A DNA stretch of 64,000 nt from Oscillospiraceae bacterium (GCA_025758045.1 CP107208.1:620001-684000); one strand, 5' to 3'; positions 34,121 through 42,818 are shown, counted from the stretch's first letter. Numbers and translations are program-made. Notes: generated from the sequence alone by a model not told the origin.

Positions 34121-34167
34121 ATCATACACCTATTTACCTACTATGTCAATATGTTAGTAGGTAAATA
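34121..34167 (-). promoter_or_regulatory. Promoter of the cystine-type operon with large inverted-repeat operator
   Basis: -35 TTGACA (34149-34144), 17-bp spacer, -10 TATGAT (34126-34121). A perfect 13-bp inverted repeat, TATTTACCTACTA (34131-34143) and TAGTAGGTAAATA (34155-34167), brackets the -35 with an 11-bp spacer. A dimeric repressor bound here would cover the promoter. The regulator is not encoded nearby. Confidence 0.8.
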
Positions 34168-34189
34168 ATGCAAAAATATTTGCAGAAAT

Positions 34190-34230
34190 TTACAAAAATA
34201 CGGCAGCACGTTTGTTTATTGTGCTGCCGT
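34190..34230 (-). terminator. Terminator of hcp
   Basis: CGGCAGCAC / GTGCTGCCG stem, 11-base loop, then TATTTTTG on the minus strand, 11 bp beyond the hcp stop. Confidence 0.88.
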
Positions 34231-34239
34231 TGGATGGTT

Positions 34240-35805
34240 TTATTCGTGTAAAATGGCCTTCAGGTCGGTTTTGGGGTCGCTGGTGGGGGTCAGGTGGTAG
34301 TTTTCCACCAGAAATTGTAATACATTTGGTGAGACAAACGCCGGGATGGTGGGGCCTAAATAGATGTGCTGCAGACCCAGATAGAGCAGCGTCAACAGGA
34401 TGCAGACGGCTTTCTGCTCGTACCAGGAGAGCACCAGCGTCAGCGGCAGGTCGTTGACCCCGCAGCCGAAGGCCTCGGCCAGGGCCATGGCAATGCGGAT
34501 CGCGCTGTAGGCATCGTTGCACTGGCCGCAATCCAAGATGCGCGGGATGCCCCCGATGCTGCCCAGGTCCATATCGTTCAGCCGGTATTTACCGCAGGCC
34601 AAGGTCAAAATCAGCGTATCTGCGGGGGTCATGCGGGCAAAGTCAGTGTAATAACTGCGGCTGGGAGCCGCGCCGTCGCACCCGCCGATGAGGAAGATGT
34701 GGCGAATTTTGCCGCTTTTCACCAGCTGCACGATCTCCCCCGCATGGGCCAGCACGGCGTTGCGGGCAAAGCCGGTGGTGACGGTGTGGCCGCCGTTCAT
34801 GCCGGTCATGGGATGGTCCTCCGGGTAGCCGCCGCACTCCAGCGCCTTTTCAATGACCGGTGTAAAATCCTTGTCCGCGCCGATGTGGGGGATCTCCGGG
34901 TAGGAGACCACCGAGGTGGTGAACACCCGGTCGCAGTAGCTTTGCCGCACCGGCATCAGGCAGTTGGTGGTAAACAGAATGGGCGCCGGGATATTGTGGA
35001 ACTCGGTCTGCTGGTTCTGCCATCCGGTGCCAAAGTTGCCCTTTAAGTGGGGGTACTTTTTCAGCTCCGGGTAACCGTGGGCAGGCAGCATCTCGCTGTG
35101 GGTGTAGATGTTGATGCCCTTGCCCTCGGTCTGCTCCAGCAGCAGCTTTAAATCGTGCAGGTCGTGGCCGCTTACCACGATAAACGGTCCTTTTTCAATC
35201 GTCAGCGGCACGGTGACGGGCACCGGGTCGCCGTAGGCTTCGGTGTTGGCGGCGTCCAACAGGGCCATGCAGGCCAGGTTGACCTCGCCGGTTTTCAGCA
35301 CCAGTTTTAGCAGGTCATCCGGTGATTTTTCCTCGCCCAGGGCGGCCAGTGCCTCGTAGAAATAGCGGTTCACGGCGGGGTCGGTCTTGCCCAGGGCGCG
35401 GGCGTGGTAGGCATAGGCTGCCATGCCCTTGAGGCCGAACAAGATCAGCGATTTCAGCGACCGAACGTCCTCCCCTGCCCGCCAAAGCTCGGCCATATCA
35501 TAATCCGCAAAGTGGGTGGTGCTGACGGCGGCTTTCTCTTTCTCTATATCGTTTTTGATTTGCAGGATCGTCTCGTTATTGAAGTTCACGTTGGTGATGG
35601 TGGTAAACAGCCCTTTCAGCATCAGCTCGTCGGTGCGTTCGGTGGCTGTCCCCGCCTGCACCGCCTGCGCAAGGCCGATCAGCGCGCCGATGACTTCATC
35701 CTGATAGTTGGCGGTATCAGCCTTTTTGCCGCACACCCCGGCCTTACCATCGCACCCGGTATTGTGCGCCGTCTGCTGGCACTGGAAACAAAACATCTCT
35801 TGCAT
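34240..35805 (-). CDS. hcp: Hydroxylamine reductase (hybrid cluster protein)
   Basis: 521 residues. The N-terminal cluster motif CFQCQQTAHNTGCDGKAGVCG gives Cys at 6, 9, 18 and 25 for the cubane cluster. Hybrid-cluster ligands lie in the later GTGWQNQQTEFHNIPAPILFTTNC, TTGFARNAV, IGGCDGAAPSRSYY and DCGQCNDAYSAIRIA segments. Hcp reduces hydroxylamine, and probably nitric oxide, to protect anaerobes from nitrosative stress. The start at 35805 is chosen over 35832 because it has AAGGGGGG 7 bp upstream and begins MQEMFC as in the family. Monocistronic. Confidence 0.95.
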   Translation of the reverse strand: MQEMFCFQCQQTAHNTGCDGKAGVCGKKADTANYQDEVIGALIGLAQAVQAGTATERTDELMLKGLFTTITNVNFNNETILQIKNDIEKEKAAVSTTHFADYDMAELWRAGEDVRSLKSLILFGLKGMAAYAYHARALGKTDPAVNRYFYEALAALGEEKSPDDLLKLVLKTGEVNLACMALLDAANTEAYGDPVPVTVPLTIEKGPFIVVSGHDLHDLKLLLEQTEGKGINIYTHSEMLPAHGYPELKKYPHLKGNFGTGWQNQQTEFHNIPAPILFTTNCLMPVRQSYCDRVFTTSVVSYPEIPHIGADKDFTPVIEKALECGGYPEDHPMTGMNGGHTVTTGFARNAVLAHAGEIVQLVKSGKIRHIFLIGGCDGAAPSRSYYTDFARMTPADTLILTLACGKYRLNDMDLGSIGGIPRILDCGQCNDAYSAIRIAMALAEAFGCGVNDLPLTLVLSWYEQKAVCILLTLLYLGLQHIYLGPTIPAFVSPNVLQFLVENYHLTPTSDPKTDLKAILHE

Positions 35806-36219
35806 GTGGTTGCCCCCCTTACAGAATATCACTATCTATAAGGGTGGGCAGGCTGCGGGGATTTTATGCAGACACAAAAACAGCGTCACCCCGCCGGTAA
35901 CAAGGCTGGGTGGCGCTGCTTTGGAATCATGCTTATATCGGTTTTGCTATGTGGTGGTGTTTGCCTCTTGCCACTATGTATAGGTACGCGGCACCTGTTT
36001 TTCCACCAGTTTGTGGGGTTTTACAGGGCTGCTATTTTTTATTGAGGTCTATTTTATTTTAATAACATGTCGCGATTTTTTCAAGGTTTGTGTCGACTTT
36101 TGTCGCGCTGCATCGACCGTTTTCGACATGTTTCGCAAAGAAAATTTTTACGAAAATGTTTGCATTTTTCTCTCGCACAACAGATTTTGTGAAATTGTCA
36201 GGATTTTTGGGGCACAACA
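35806..36219 (-). promoter_or_regulatory. hcp upstream region with hairpin and TGTCGAA-like boxes
   Basis: No gene found. On the minus strand CAGCGCCACCC ... GGGTGACGCTG followed by GTTTTTG (35925-35876) forms a terminator-like hairpin ahead of hcp. Further upstream, 36068-36128 is AT-rich and packed with TGTCGCG, TGTCGAC, TGTCGCG and TTCGACA, and AACATGTCG (36064) / CGACATGTT (36124) form a 9-bp inverted repeat. These resemble the Spo0A box TGTCGAA. No confident -35/-10 pair for hcp was seen. Confidence 0.4.
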
Positions 36220-36262
36220 AAACGCCCCCGCAGCCGGTAAGTTCCGGCCGCAGGGGCGCTGT
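36220..36262 (-). terminator. Terminator after the histidine-kinase pseudogene
   Basis: GCGCCCCTGCGGCCGG / CCGGCTGCGGGGGCG stem with a 6-base loop and GTTTTG on the minus strand. Confidence 0.8.
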
Positions 36263-36300
36263 GGGGCATGGTTCAATTTTCCATGGCTTTATACAGTTGT

Positions 36301-36855
36301 CTAATGTTGGGTAAACTTGGCGATGGTCGCCTTGACCAGCGGCATATTCAGCGGCTTAGCCAGGTGGGCGTTCATGTCCGCATCCAGGCATTTGCGGGCA
36401 TCCTCGGCAAAGGCGTTAGCCGTCAGGGCCAGGATGGGCACAGTCTCGACATCGGGGCGGTCCAATGCACGGATGATGCGAGCAGTGGTCAAGCCGTCCA
36501 CGTTGGGCATCATCACGTCCATCAGGATGGCATCGTACTCGCCGGGGGGCGGATTGCTCAAACAGGTCGATGGCCTGCCGGCCTCTGTCTTTGGCCAAGG
36601 TGGTGTTTTTGCCGCGCTCCTCGTCATGGATAAGGTCGAGGCCGACGGCCTGCTCGTTGTTAGCCAGCGGATAGACCTGCTCGACCACACCGTCGGGGCC
36701 AGCTCAATGGCCTGGATGATGCCGTCGCTGTCCAGCATGTAGTGGCAGAGGTCGTCGTAGCTGGATTTGTCTATATCAACGCCGGACTCGATGATATTTT
36801 TGAGCAGGTACGAACGGGAGGGGATTGTCATATATACGCGGCGGGGGATTATCAA
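36301..36855 (-). pseudogene. Remnant of a hybrid sensor histidine kinase (frameshifted, internally deleted)
   Basis: The 5' part encodes SYDDLCHYMLDSDGIIQAIELAP and, after a frame change near 36696, VEQVYPLANNEQAVGLDL followed by ERGKNTTLAKDRG, typical of a CHASE-type sensor domain. After a second frame change near 36550 the original frame resumes with PPGEYDAILMDVMMPNVDGL, VPILALTANAF and LAKPLN, the C-terminal half of a receiver domain with its phosphoacceptor Asp. The histidine-kinase and ATPase domains between them are missing. So the gene lost its kinase core by deletion and carries two compensating indels. It retains a good terminator. Confidence 0.8.
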
Positions 36856-36883
36856 TTTTTGTCGAAAAGGATATTCGCGGCAT

Positions 36884-36915
36884 GCAAAAAGCCGGGCGCG
36901 GCGGGGCGCTCGGCT
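36884..36915 (-). terminator. Terminator of def
   Basis: AGCCGAGCGC / GCGCCCGGCT stem followed by TTTTTG on the minus strand, 18 bp beyond the deformylase stop. Confidence 0.85.
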
Positions 36916-36932
36916 TTCTGGGTAGGTGTAGT

Positions 36933-37343
36933 TTAGATGATGATACCGTTACAATGGTCGACTTCGTGCTGGATGATCTGGGCGGTCCAGCCGGTGAAGT
37001 TTTTGATGTGAGTGTGCATTTCGCGGTCCTGCCACTGCACCTTGATGGTTTTGTGGCGCTTGGTCTTGCGCTGGCCCTGCAGGGAGAGACAGCCTTCCTC
37101 GGTAAGATAGAGGCCCTTGCGGTAGACGATCTCGGGGTTGAACATCTCCCGCAGGGTGCCCTCGTCATCAAACACGATGATAGCTTTGTTGACGCCGATC
37201 ATGTTGGCAGCCATGCCTACGCAGCCATCGGCGTGGGCACGCAGGGTGTCCAGCAGGTCGTCCGCCGTGGGGATGTCATCAGCCGTGGCGGGCTGGGCTT
37301 TTTGGGCCAGGAATACCGTATCTTTCATCAGTTCGCGTACCAT
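36933..37343 (-). CDS. def: Peptide deformylase
   Basis: 136 residues, short but with all three motifs: GMAANMIGV (motif 1, with Asn in place of the usual Gln, as in several clostridial enzymes), EGCLSL (motif 2 with the metal-binding Cys) and QHEVDH (motif 3, HExxH). It removes the formyl group from new proteins and depends on Fe2+. AAAGGAG precedes the ATG. It ends six residues after motif 3, so the usual C-terminal helix is almost absent (type II/III-like short form). Confidence 0.93.
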   Translation of the reverse strand: MVRELMKDTVFLAQKAQPATADDIPTADDLLDTLRAHADGCVGMAANMIGVNKAIIVFDDEGTLREMFNPEIVYRKGLYLTEEGCLSLQGQRKTKRHKTIKVQWQDREMHTHIKNFTGWTAQIIQHEVDHCNGIII

Positions 37344-37359
37344 GGGGTTCTCCTTTGTC

Positions 37360-37620
37360 TATTATATAAGGGCAATACCGCATAATTCTAAGTGCCGATA
37401 CGGCGAGCGAGGTGCGGCAGATGCTAAGCCAAAAGCGCAGATAATACTTTGTGTATTATCGAGCATTTTGGCAACGCAGTTGCCGTGCCGCACACCGAGC
37501 CGCAGCGAGGCGCTTCGGAGCGCAACCGACGCTTTGCGGCGGCTCTTGGCGCGGAGATCCGCCGGAGCGGTGCTTAAGCCGCTAGGCGGGAATTGTGCGG
37601 TGTTGCCTAAGGTATTATAG
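37360..37620. mobile_element. MITE-like element with about 30-bp terminal inverted repeats
   Basis: The left end, TATAAGGGCAATACCGCATA then ATTC, is inverted at the right end, GAATTGTGCGGTGTTGCCTA then AGGTATTATAG. The 260-bp body has internal hairpins (GATAATACTTTGTGTATTATC) and no credible gene; a frame across it is an artefact. It ends in TATA-rich sequence on both sides, compatible with a TA-type target. A non-autonomous transposon is the best reading; the transposase would be elsewhere. Confidence 0.65.
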
Positions 37621-37626
37621 CATAAA

Positions 37627-37706
37627 AGCGGGCGGATGCAAGCATCCGCCCCTATGGCAAGAGCTGCTGCTGTATTGTAAGGGCCGATGCTCGCCATCGG
37701 CCCGCA
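37627..37706. repeat. Pair of intergenic palindromes
   Basis: GGGCGGATGC-AA-GCATCCGCCC (37631-37652) and GGGCCGATG-CTCG-CATCGGCCC (about 37681-37702) are two short perfect palindromes in tandem. They sit between the MITE-like element and the RND promoter and look like REP-type units common in this bacterial family. Confidence 0.55.
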
Positions 37707-37741
37707 AGTGCCACCCAAAATGTGAATTTTTTTCTCCTCCG

Positions 37742-37800
37742 TTGTACACGGCTAACGTTTGTGCTATACTGGCATCGTTGCCGACCGACCGGTCGGTCGG
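37742..37800 (+). promoter_or_regulatory. RND-tetR promoter with 20-bp TetR-type operator
   Basis: TTGTAC (37742-37747), 17-bp spacer, TATACT (37765-37770). The perfect palindrome CCGACCGACCGGTCGGTCGG covers 37781-37800, just after the expected start site, and is followed by TTTTT. The TetR gene at the end of the operon is the likely repressor, giving negative autoregulation. Confidence 0.75.
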
Positions 37801-37835
37801 TTTTTGTAAGCCCACGGAAAGGATCTTTTCAACCT

Positions 37836-40800
37836 ATGCCGAAATACAGTGTCAAAAAGCCCTTCACCATTCTGGTGGCGGTCATCCTGGTGCTGGTGCT
37901 GGGCGTGGTCAGCCTGCTGCGCATCCAAACGGATCTGCTGCCCTCGATGAACCTGCCCTACCTGCTGGTAATGACCACCTACCCCGGCGCCAGCCCTGAA
38001 CAGGTGGAGGCCGATGTGACCCAGCCGCTGGAAAACAGCCTTTCCACGCTGAACGGCGTGAAAAACGTGACCAGCCAAAGCAACGAGAACTACAGCCTTA
38101 TCTTTCTGGAATACCAGGAAGATACCGACATGGACAGCGCCATGGTCAAGGCCAGCACGGCCGTGAACCAGCTGGGCGACACCCTGCCCGACATGGCCAG
38201 CACTCCCACACTGATCGAGATCAGCCCCGATATGATGGCCACCCAGTACGTGGCTGTGGACTGCGAGGGCATGGACATCTACGAGCTGTCCGACTACATC
38301 AACGACACGATCTTGCCCCAACTGGAGCGCGTGGACGGCGTAGCCAGCGTTTCCACCACCGGCCTGGTGAAGCAGACCGTGCAGATCACCCTCGATCAGG
38401 ACAAGATCGATGAGGTGAACGACAAGCTGCTGGTGAAAGTCAGTGACCGGCTGGCCGAAGCCAAGGACCAGCTGGACGAGAACCGCGCCAAGATCAACGA
38501 AGGTCTGGCCCAACTGGACGACGCCCAAGCGCAACTGGACAGCGGCAAAAGCCAGCTGAACACCCAGAAATCCAACATCACCCAGCAGCTGCGGGACGCC
38601 ATTACCCAATTGGACGACCAGATTCCCACGCTGGAGCAGAAGATCGCCGACCTGAAAGGCCAGCTGGACAAGGCCAACCAACAGCTGGGCAGCCTGAAGA
38701 CCGATCCGTCCAGCCTGCCGGAGGTCACCCTGCCCATCGACGACGCGCTGTTTGCCAGCTGCAAGCAAATTCTGGCCCAGTACGACAGCGAGTACAACGC
38801 CGCCGCCCTGCCCGCCAATCTGGAAGAAGCCAAGAGAGACCTTAACAAGATGGCTGCCATGATCGCCTCCATCGACCGCGCCGATGCCGCCATCCAGGCC
38901 GCTGCCGCGCCGCTGACCGGCGATGCCACCATCGAGCAGGCCAATGCCGCGCTGAACATTCAGATCACGGCACTTACGCTGCAAATTCAGCAGTTGGACA
39001 ATGAAATCGCCAACGGCATCAACGGCGGTGCCACCGACGAGGAGCTGCAGGCCAAGCGCGACCAGCAGACCGCCCTGCAGGCCCAGCTGACCACGGCCAC
39101 CGCCAACCGCGATGCCCTGACCGGCTACAGCGACATGGTGAATACCCTGTCCACCACCCGCACCGCTTTGCAGAACGCCACCGTGCTGCTGAACGCCCGC
39201 AAGGACGCCGAGTCCAGCCTGAACAGCAGCACCGAGGAACTGCGCAAGACGCTGCAATCCACCATCTCCAGCCTGAACGACCAGCTGACCAAGGCCCAGA
39301 CGATGCTGACCCAGCTGAACGACCAGCGCGGCAAGCTGCAGACGATGCTGGAGAATCTGGAAGAGAACCCTGTGGACCCCAGCCTGGCCGATATGGCCGT
39401 ACAGCTGCTTTTAAGCGGCAGCGAGGCCCAGCTGCAGCTGGGCGAGTTCCAGCTGGAAAGCGGCCGTACCCAGCTGGAATCCGGCAAAGCGCAGTTGGAC
39501 GCCGCGCAGGAAGAATACGATTCTGCCCGCGAAGAAGCGCTGAAAAGCGCCAACCTGGACCAGCTGCTGAACATGAACACGTTGAAACAGCTGATCTCCG
39601 CCCAGAACTTCTCGATGCCCGCCGGGTATATTGAGGGCGGCGAGGGCGATGACAACCGCTACATTGTAAAGGTGGGCGACACCTTCGACAGCGCCGACAC
39701 ACTGAAAAGCATGGTGCTGTGCAGCATTGACGGCATCGGCGATGTGCGCCTTTCCGACGTGGCGGACGTAGAGATCACCGACAACGCCGATGACAGCTAC
39801 GCCAAGGTGGGCGGCAACCGCGCGGTGCTGCTCTCCATTTACAAGAGTTCCACCGCGTCCACCTCAGCCGTGTCCTCCGCCAGCACCGCCGCCATGCAGA
39901 CTTTGATGGACGGCAAGGACGGCCTGCACCTGACCACCATCATGGACCAGGGCGACTACATCCGCATGATCGTCAAGAGCGTGCTGTCCAACCTGGTGGA
40001 AGGCGCCGTGCTGGCCATTCTGGTGCTGGCACTGTTCCTGAAGGACCTGCGCCCAACGCTGGTCGTCGCCATCTCGATGCCGCTGAGCGTGCTGTTTGCC
40101 ATCGTGATGATGTATTTCACCGGCATCACCTTCAATATCCTCAGTCTGTCGGGCCTGGCGCTGGGCATCGGCATGCTGGTGGATAACTCGGTCGTTGTCA
40201 TCGAGAACATCTACCGTCTGCGCGGGCGCGGCGTACCGGCCCCGCGGGCTTCGGTTCAGGGTGCCCGGCAGGTATCGGGTTCCATCATCTCCTCGACCCT
40301 GACCACCATCTGCGTATTTTTGCCGATGATCTTCTCCACCGGCATGGTGCGCGAACTGCTCACCGATATGGCACTGACTATCACCTTCAGCCTGCTGGCC
40401 TCGCTGATCGTGGCGTTGACCGTGGTGCCCTGCGCGGGTTCCACCGTACTGCGCACCCAAAAAGAGGTCAAGCACCCGCTGTTTGACAAGCTGCTGGACG
40501 GCTACGAGAAAGCCCTGCGCTTCTGCCTGAAAGTCAAGGCCCTTCCCCTGGGGCTGGCTATCAGCCTGCTGGTGCTGTCGGTGTGGCGCATTGCCACCAT
40601 GGGCATTGTCATGATCCCCGATATGGGCAGCAACCAGCTCTCAATCACCGTGGACGTGGCCGACGACACCGCCAAGGACGACGCTTTTGCCACCGCCGAT
40701 GCTGTAATGGACGCCGTGAGCGCCCTTGACGGCGTACAGACCGTGGGCGCGATGTCCGGCGGCAACAGCATGGTGTCCATGATGGGCAGTGATGCCGCCG

Positions 40801-42215
40801 TGGACAACACAACCTTTACCTATTATGTACTGCTGACAGATGAGGGTGCCCGCCGGGGCAGCGAAATTCAAGAACAGATCACCGATGCCACCGCCTCCCT
40901 GCCCTGCGAAGTGACCGTGAATGCCAACGGCATGATGGACATGAGCGCACTTTCCGGCAGCGGTATCGAGGTCGACCTGTACGGCAGCGACCTGAACGAT
41001 TTGAACACTGCCGCGGAGCAGGTGGTCGACCTGTTGAACAGCGTGGACGGCATTGCCAACGCCAGCGATGGCCAGGAGAACGGCGACGAGGAGATCAACA
41101 TCTCCATCGACAAGGACAAAGCCATGCGGATGGGCCTGACCGTAGCGCAGGTCTACCAGCAGGTAGCCGCCAAACTGACCACCGATACCACCGCCACCAC
41201 ACTGAAAGCCAACGGCACCAACTACACCGTGACCATCGTGGACAAGACCGAAACGCCGGATCTGGACAGCCTGTTCAACATGGAATTTGAGACGACCACC
41301 ACCGATGAGGACGGCAGCAGTGTAACCGAGACCCATACCCTGGGCGAGTTTGCCACCCGCACCACCAGCGCAGGCTTTGTTTCCATCGCCCGCGAGAATG
41401 GCTCCCGCAAGATGAGCGTAACCAGCGAGACCGTGGACGGCTACAACACCACCCTGCTCTCCCGCGAGGTGGAGCCGAAGCTGGCCGCGCTGGATCTGCC
41501 CGACAGCGTGACCGCCGAGCTGGCCGGTGAAACTACCCAGGTGGCCGAGATGTTGCAGCAGATGGTGCTTATGACGACCCTGGCGCTGATCTTCGTCTAC
41601 TTTGTTATGGTGGCACAGTTCCAGAGTTTGCTGTCGCCCTTCATCGTGCTGTTTACGATTCCACTGGCCTTTACCGGCGGCATGCTGGGGCTGATGATTG
41701 CCGGCGAACAGCTTTCGCTGATCTCGCTGATGGGCTTCCTGGTTTTGATGGGCGTTGTCGTCAACAACGGCATCGTCTTTGTGGACTACGTCAATCAGCT
41801 GCGCATTGGCGGGCTGGAGCGTACCGACGCGCTGGTAGCCACCGGCCGTACCCGTATGCGCCCCATTTTGATGACCACCCTGACCACCGTGCTGGCTATG
41901 GTAACGATGCTGTTCAGCCAGGATGTGGGCAGCGACATGAGCAAGGGTATGGCCATCGTAATCATTGGCGGCCTGACCTATGCCACGTTGATGACGCTGT
42001 TCATCGTGCCCGTGATGTACGACCTGTTCTACCGCAAGCCGCCTGTGAACATTGACGTGGGCGACGATGGCATGGACGATCTGCCCGATGACGCCGCCGA
42101 ATTTGCGGCAGAGTTTGCCGCCCGCCGCGCCGGTGCGGCCCAGCCTGCCGCCGACGCCGAAGCGGAACCCACTTTTGAGACCACCCTGCTGCCCCCGAAG
42201 GAGGATGCGAAATGA
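37836..42215 (+). CDS. RND-family exporter with long coiled-coil insertion
   Basis: 1,459 residues against about 1,050 for classical HAE1/SwrC proteins. It starts MPKYSVKKPFTILVAVIL and keeps RND landmarks: ADVTQPLENSLSTLNGVKNV, LVEGAVLAILVLALFLKDLR, GLALGIGMLVDNSVVVIENI (TM4 with its proton-relay Asp), and TGRTRMRPILMTTLTTVLAM. About 400 extra residues (roughly 190-600) in the first periplasmic-type loop form Gln/Asp/Leu-rich coiled coils (QLDENRAKINEGLAQLDDAQ). In a single-membrane cell this insertion may replace the missing adaptor protein. The start is chosen from the family N-terminus; an upstream in-frame ATG would lie before the promoter. Substrate unknown; controlled by the downstream TetR. 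Confidence 0.92.
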   Translation: MPKYSVKKPFTILVAVILVLVLGVVSLLRIQTDLLPSMNLPYLLVMTTYPGASPEQVEADVTQPLENSLSTLNGVKNVTSQSNENYSLIFLEYQEDTDMDSAMVKASTAVNQLGDTLPDMASTPTLIEISPDMMATQYVAVDCEGMDIYELSDYINDTILPQLERVDGVASVSTTGLVKQTVQITLDQDKIDEVNDKLLVKVSDRLAEAKDQLDENRAKINEGLAQLDDAQAQLDSGKSQLNTQKSNITQQLRDAITQLDDQIPTLEQKIADLKGQLDKANQQLGSLKTDPSSLPEVTLPIDDALFASCKQILAQYDSEYNAAALPANLEEAKRDLNKMAAMIASIDRADAAIQAAAAPLTGDATIEQANAALNIQITALTLQIQQLDNEIANGINGGATDEELQAKRDQQTALQAQLTTATANRDALTGYSDMVNTLSTTRTALQNATVLLNARKDAESSLNSSTEELRKTLQSTISSLNDQLTKAQTMLTQLNDQRGKLQTMLENLEENPVDPSLADMAVQLLLSGSEAQLQLGEFQLESGRTQLESGKAQLDAAQEEYDSAREEALKSANLDQLLNMNTLKQLISAQNFSMPAGYIEGGEGDDNRYIVKVGDTFDSADTLKSMVLCSIDGIGDVRLSDVADVEITDNADDSYAKVGGNRAVLLSIYKSSTASTSAVSSASTAAMQTLMDGKDGLHLTTIMDQGDYIRMIVKSVLSNLVEGAVLAILVLALFLKDLRPTLVVAISMPLSVLFAIVMMYFTGITFNILSLSGLALGIGMLVDNSVVVIENIYRLRGRGVPAPRASVQGARQVSGSIISSTLTTICVFLPMIFSTGMVRELLTDMALTITFSLLASLIVALTVVPCAGSTVLRTQKEVKHPLFDKLLDGYEKALRFCLKVKALPLGLAISLLVLSVWRIATMGIVMIPDMGSNQLSITVDVADDTAKDDAFATADAVMDAVSALDGVQTVGAMSGGNSMVSMMGSDAAVDNTTFTYYVLLTDEGARRGSEIQEQITDATASLPCEVTVNANGMMDMSALSGSGIEVDLYGSDLNDLNTAAEQVVDLLNSVDGIANASDGQENGDEEINISIDKDKAMRMGLTVAQVYQQVAAKLTTDTTATTLKANGTNYTVTIVDKTETPDLDSLFNMEFETTTTDEDGSSVTETHTLGEFATRTTSAGFVSIARENGSRKMSVTSETVDGYNTTLLSREVEPKLAALDLPDSVTAELAGETTQVAEMLQQMVLMTTLALIFVYFVMVAQFQSLLSPFIVLFTIPLAFTGGMLGLMIAGEQLSLISLMGFLVLMGVVVNNGIVFVDYVNQLRIGGLERTDALVATGRTRMRPILMTTLTTVLAMVTMLFSQDVGSDMSKGMAIVIIGGLTYATLMTLFIVPVMYDLFYRKPPVNIDVGDDGMDDLPDDAAEFAAEFAARRAGAAQPAADAEAEPTFETTLLPPKEDAK

Positions 42216-42808
42216 CCCCTGACAGCCATGCACAGCGCAAAGCCAAAGTATACGAAGCCGCACTGGCCTTAACGTCTCAGGGCGTCAGCCCCGCCGCTAT
42301 GACCATCCAGCAGCTGGCCGACGCCGCGGGCATCGGCAAAGGCACCGTGTACGAATATTTTTCCTCGAAAGAAGAGATTTTGCAGGGCGTGGCCCGCTAC
42401 TGCTTTGCGCAGGAGAACGAGCGCATCGCCGCCCGGTTTGACCGCTGCCGCACGCTGGTCGATTTGGAGAATGAGCTGGTGGACTATTTGCAGGAGGATG
42501 CCGCCCAGCGGATGAGCACCTACCGGCTGTTGGCCGTCAGCTTTGGCCAGCAGGCCGCTTTGCCCGAATGTACCAACGCATGTCGCAGCCAGCTGACTGC
42601 CCTGACCGATGCGCTGGTGGCCCGCCTGCAGGCCGCCGGGGAGATCGACCCCGACTTAACGATGGACGCTTGCCGCACCTCGATCTTCTGCACCGTGACC
42701 GGCGGGTTGATTGCCCTGTGCTGCAGCGCCGGCAACGGGGATGCCCTGCCAGATTTGCCGCAAAACCTGCGCGACAATTTGCACAGGAGTTTGCGGCCAC
42801 AGAAATAA
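42212..42808 (+). CDS. TetR-family regulator of the RND exporter
   Basis: 198 residues. The HTH is at about 15-60 (MTIQQLADAAGIGKGTVYEYFSSKEEIL), followed by a helical ligand domain (ENELVDYLQEDAAQRMSTYRLLAV). It overlaps the exporter stop by four bases (ATGA), so the two are translationally coupled. The 20-bp palindrome at 37781-37800 is the likely operator. A drug or amphipathic ligand would release it. Confidence 0.92.
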   Translation: MTPDSHAQRKAKVYEAALALTSQGVSPAAMTIQQLADAAGIGKGTVYEYFSSKEEILQGVARYCFAQENERIAARFDRCRTLVDLENELVDYLQEDAAQRMSTYRLLAVSFGQQAALPECTNACRSQLTALTDALVARLQAAGEIDPDLTMDACRTSIFCTVTGGLIALCCSAGNGDALPDLPQNLRDNLHRSLRPQK

Positions 42809-42818
42809 AGTACTGACA

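Noticed and set aside
36011..36304. 97-codon plus-strand frame in the hcp upstream region
   Set aside because: AT-rich, hydrophobic and Cys/Phe-rich by composition, overlaps a terminator and the box cluster, and has no ribosome site.
37362..37718. 118-codon minus-strand frame across the MITE-like element
   Set aside because: It spans both terminal repeats and the adjoining palindromes; the composition follows the repeats, so it is very unlikely to be a gene.
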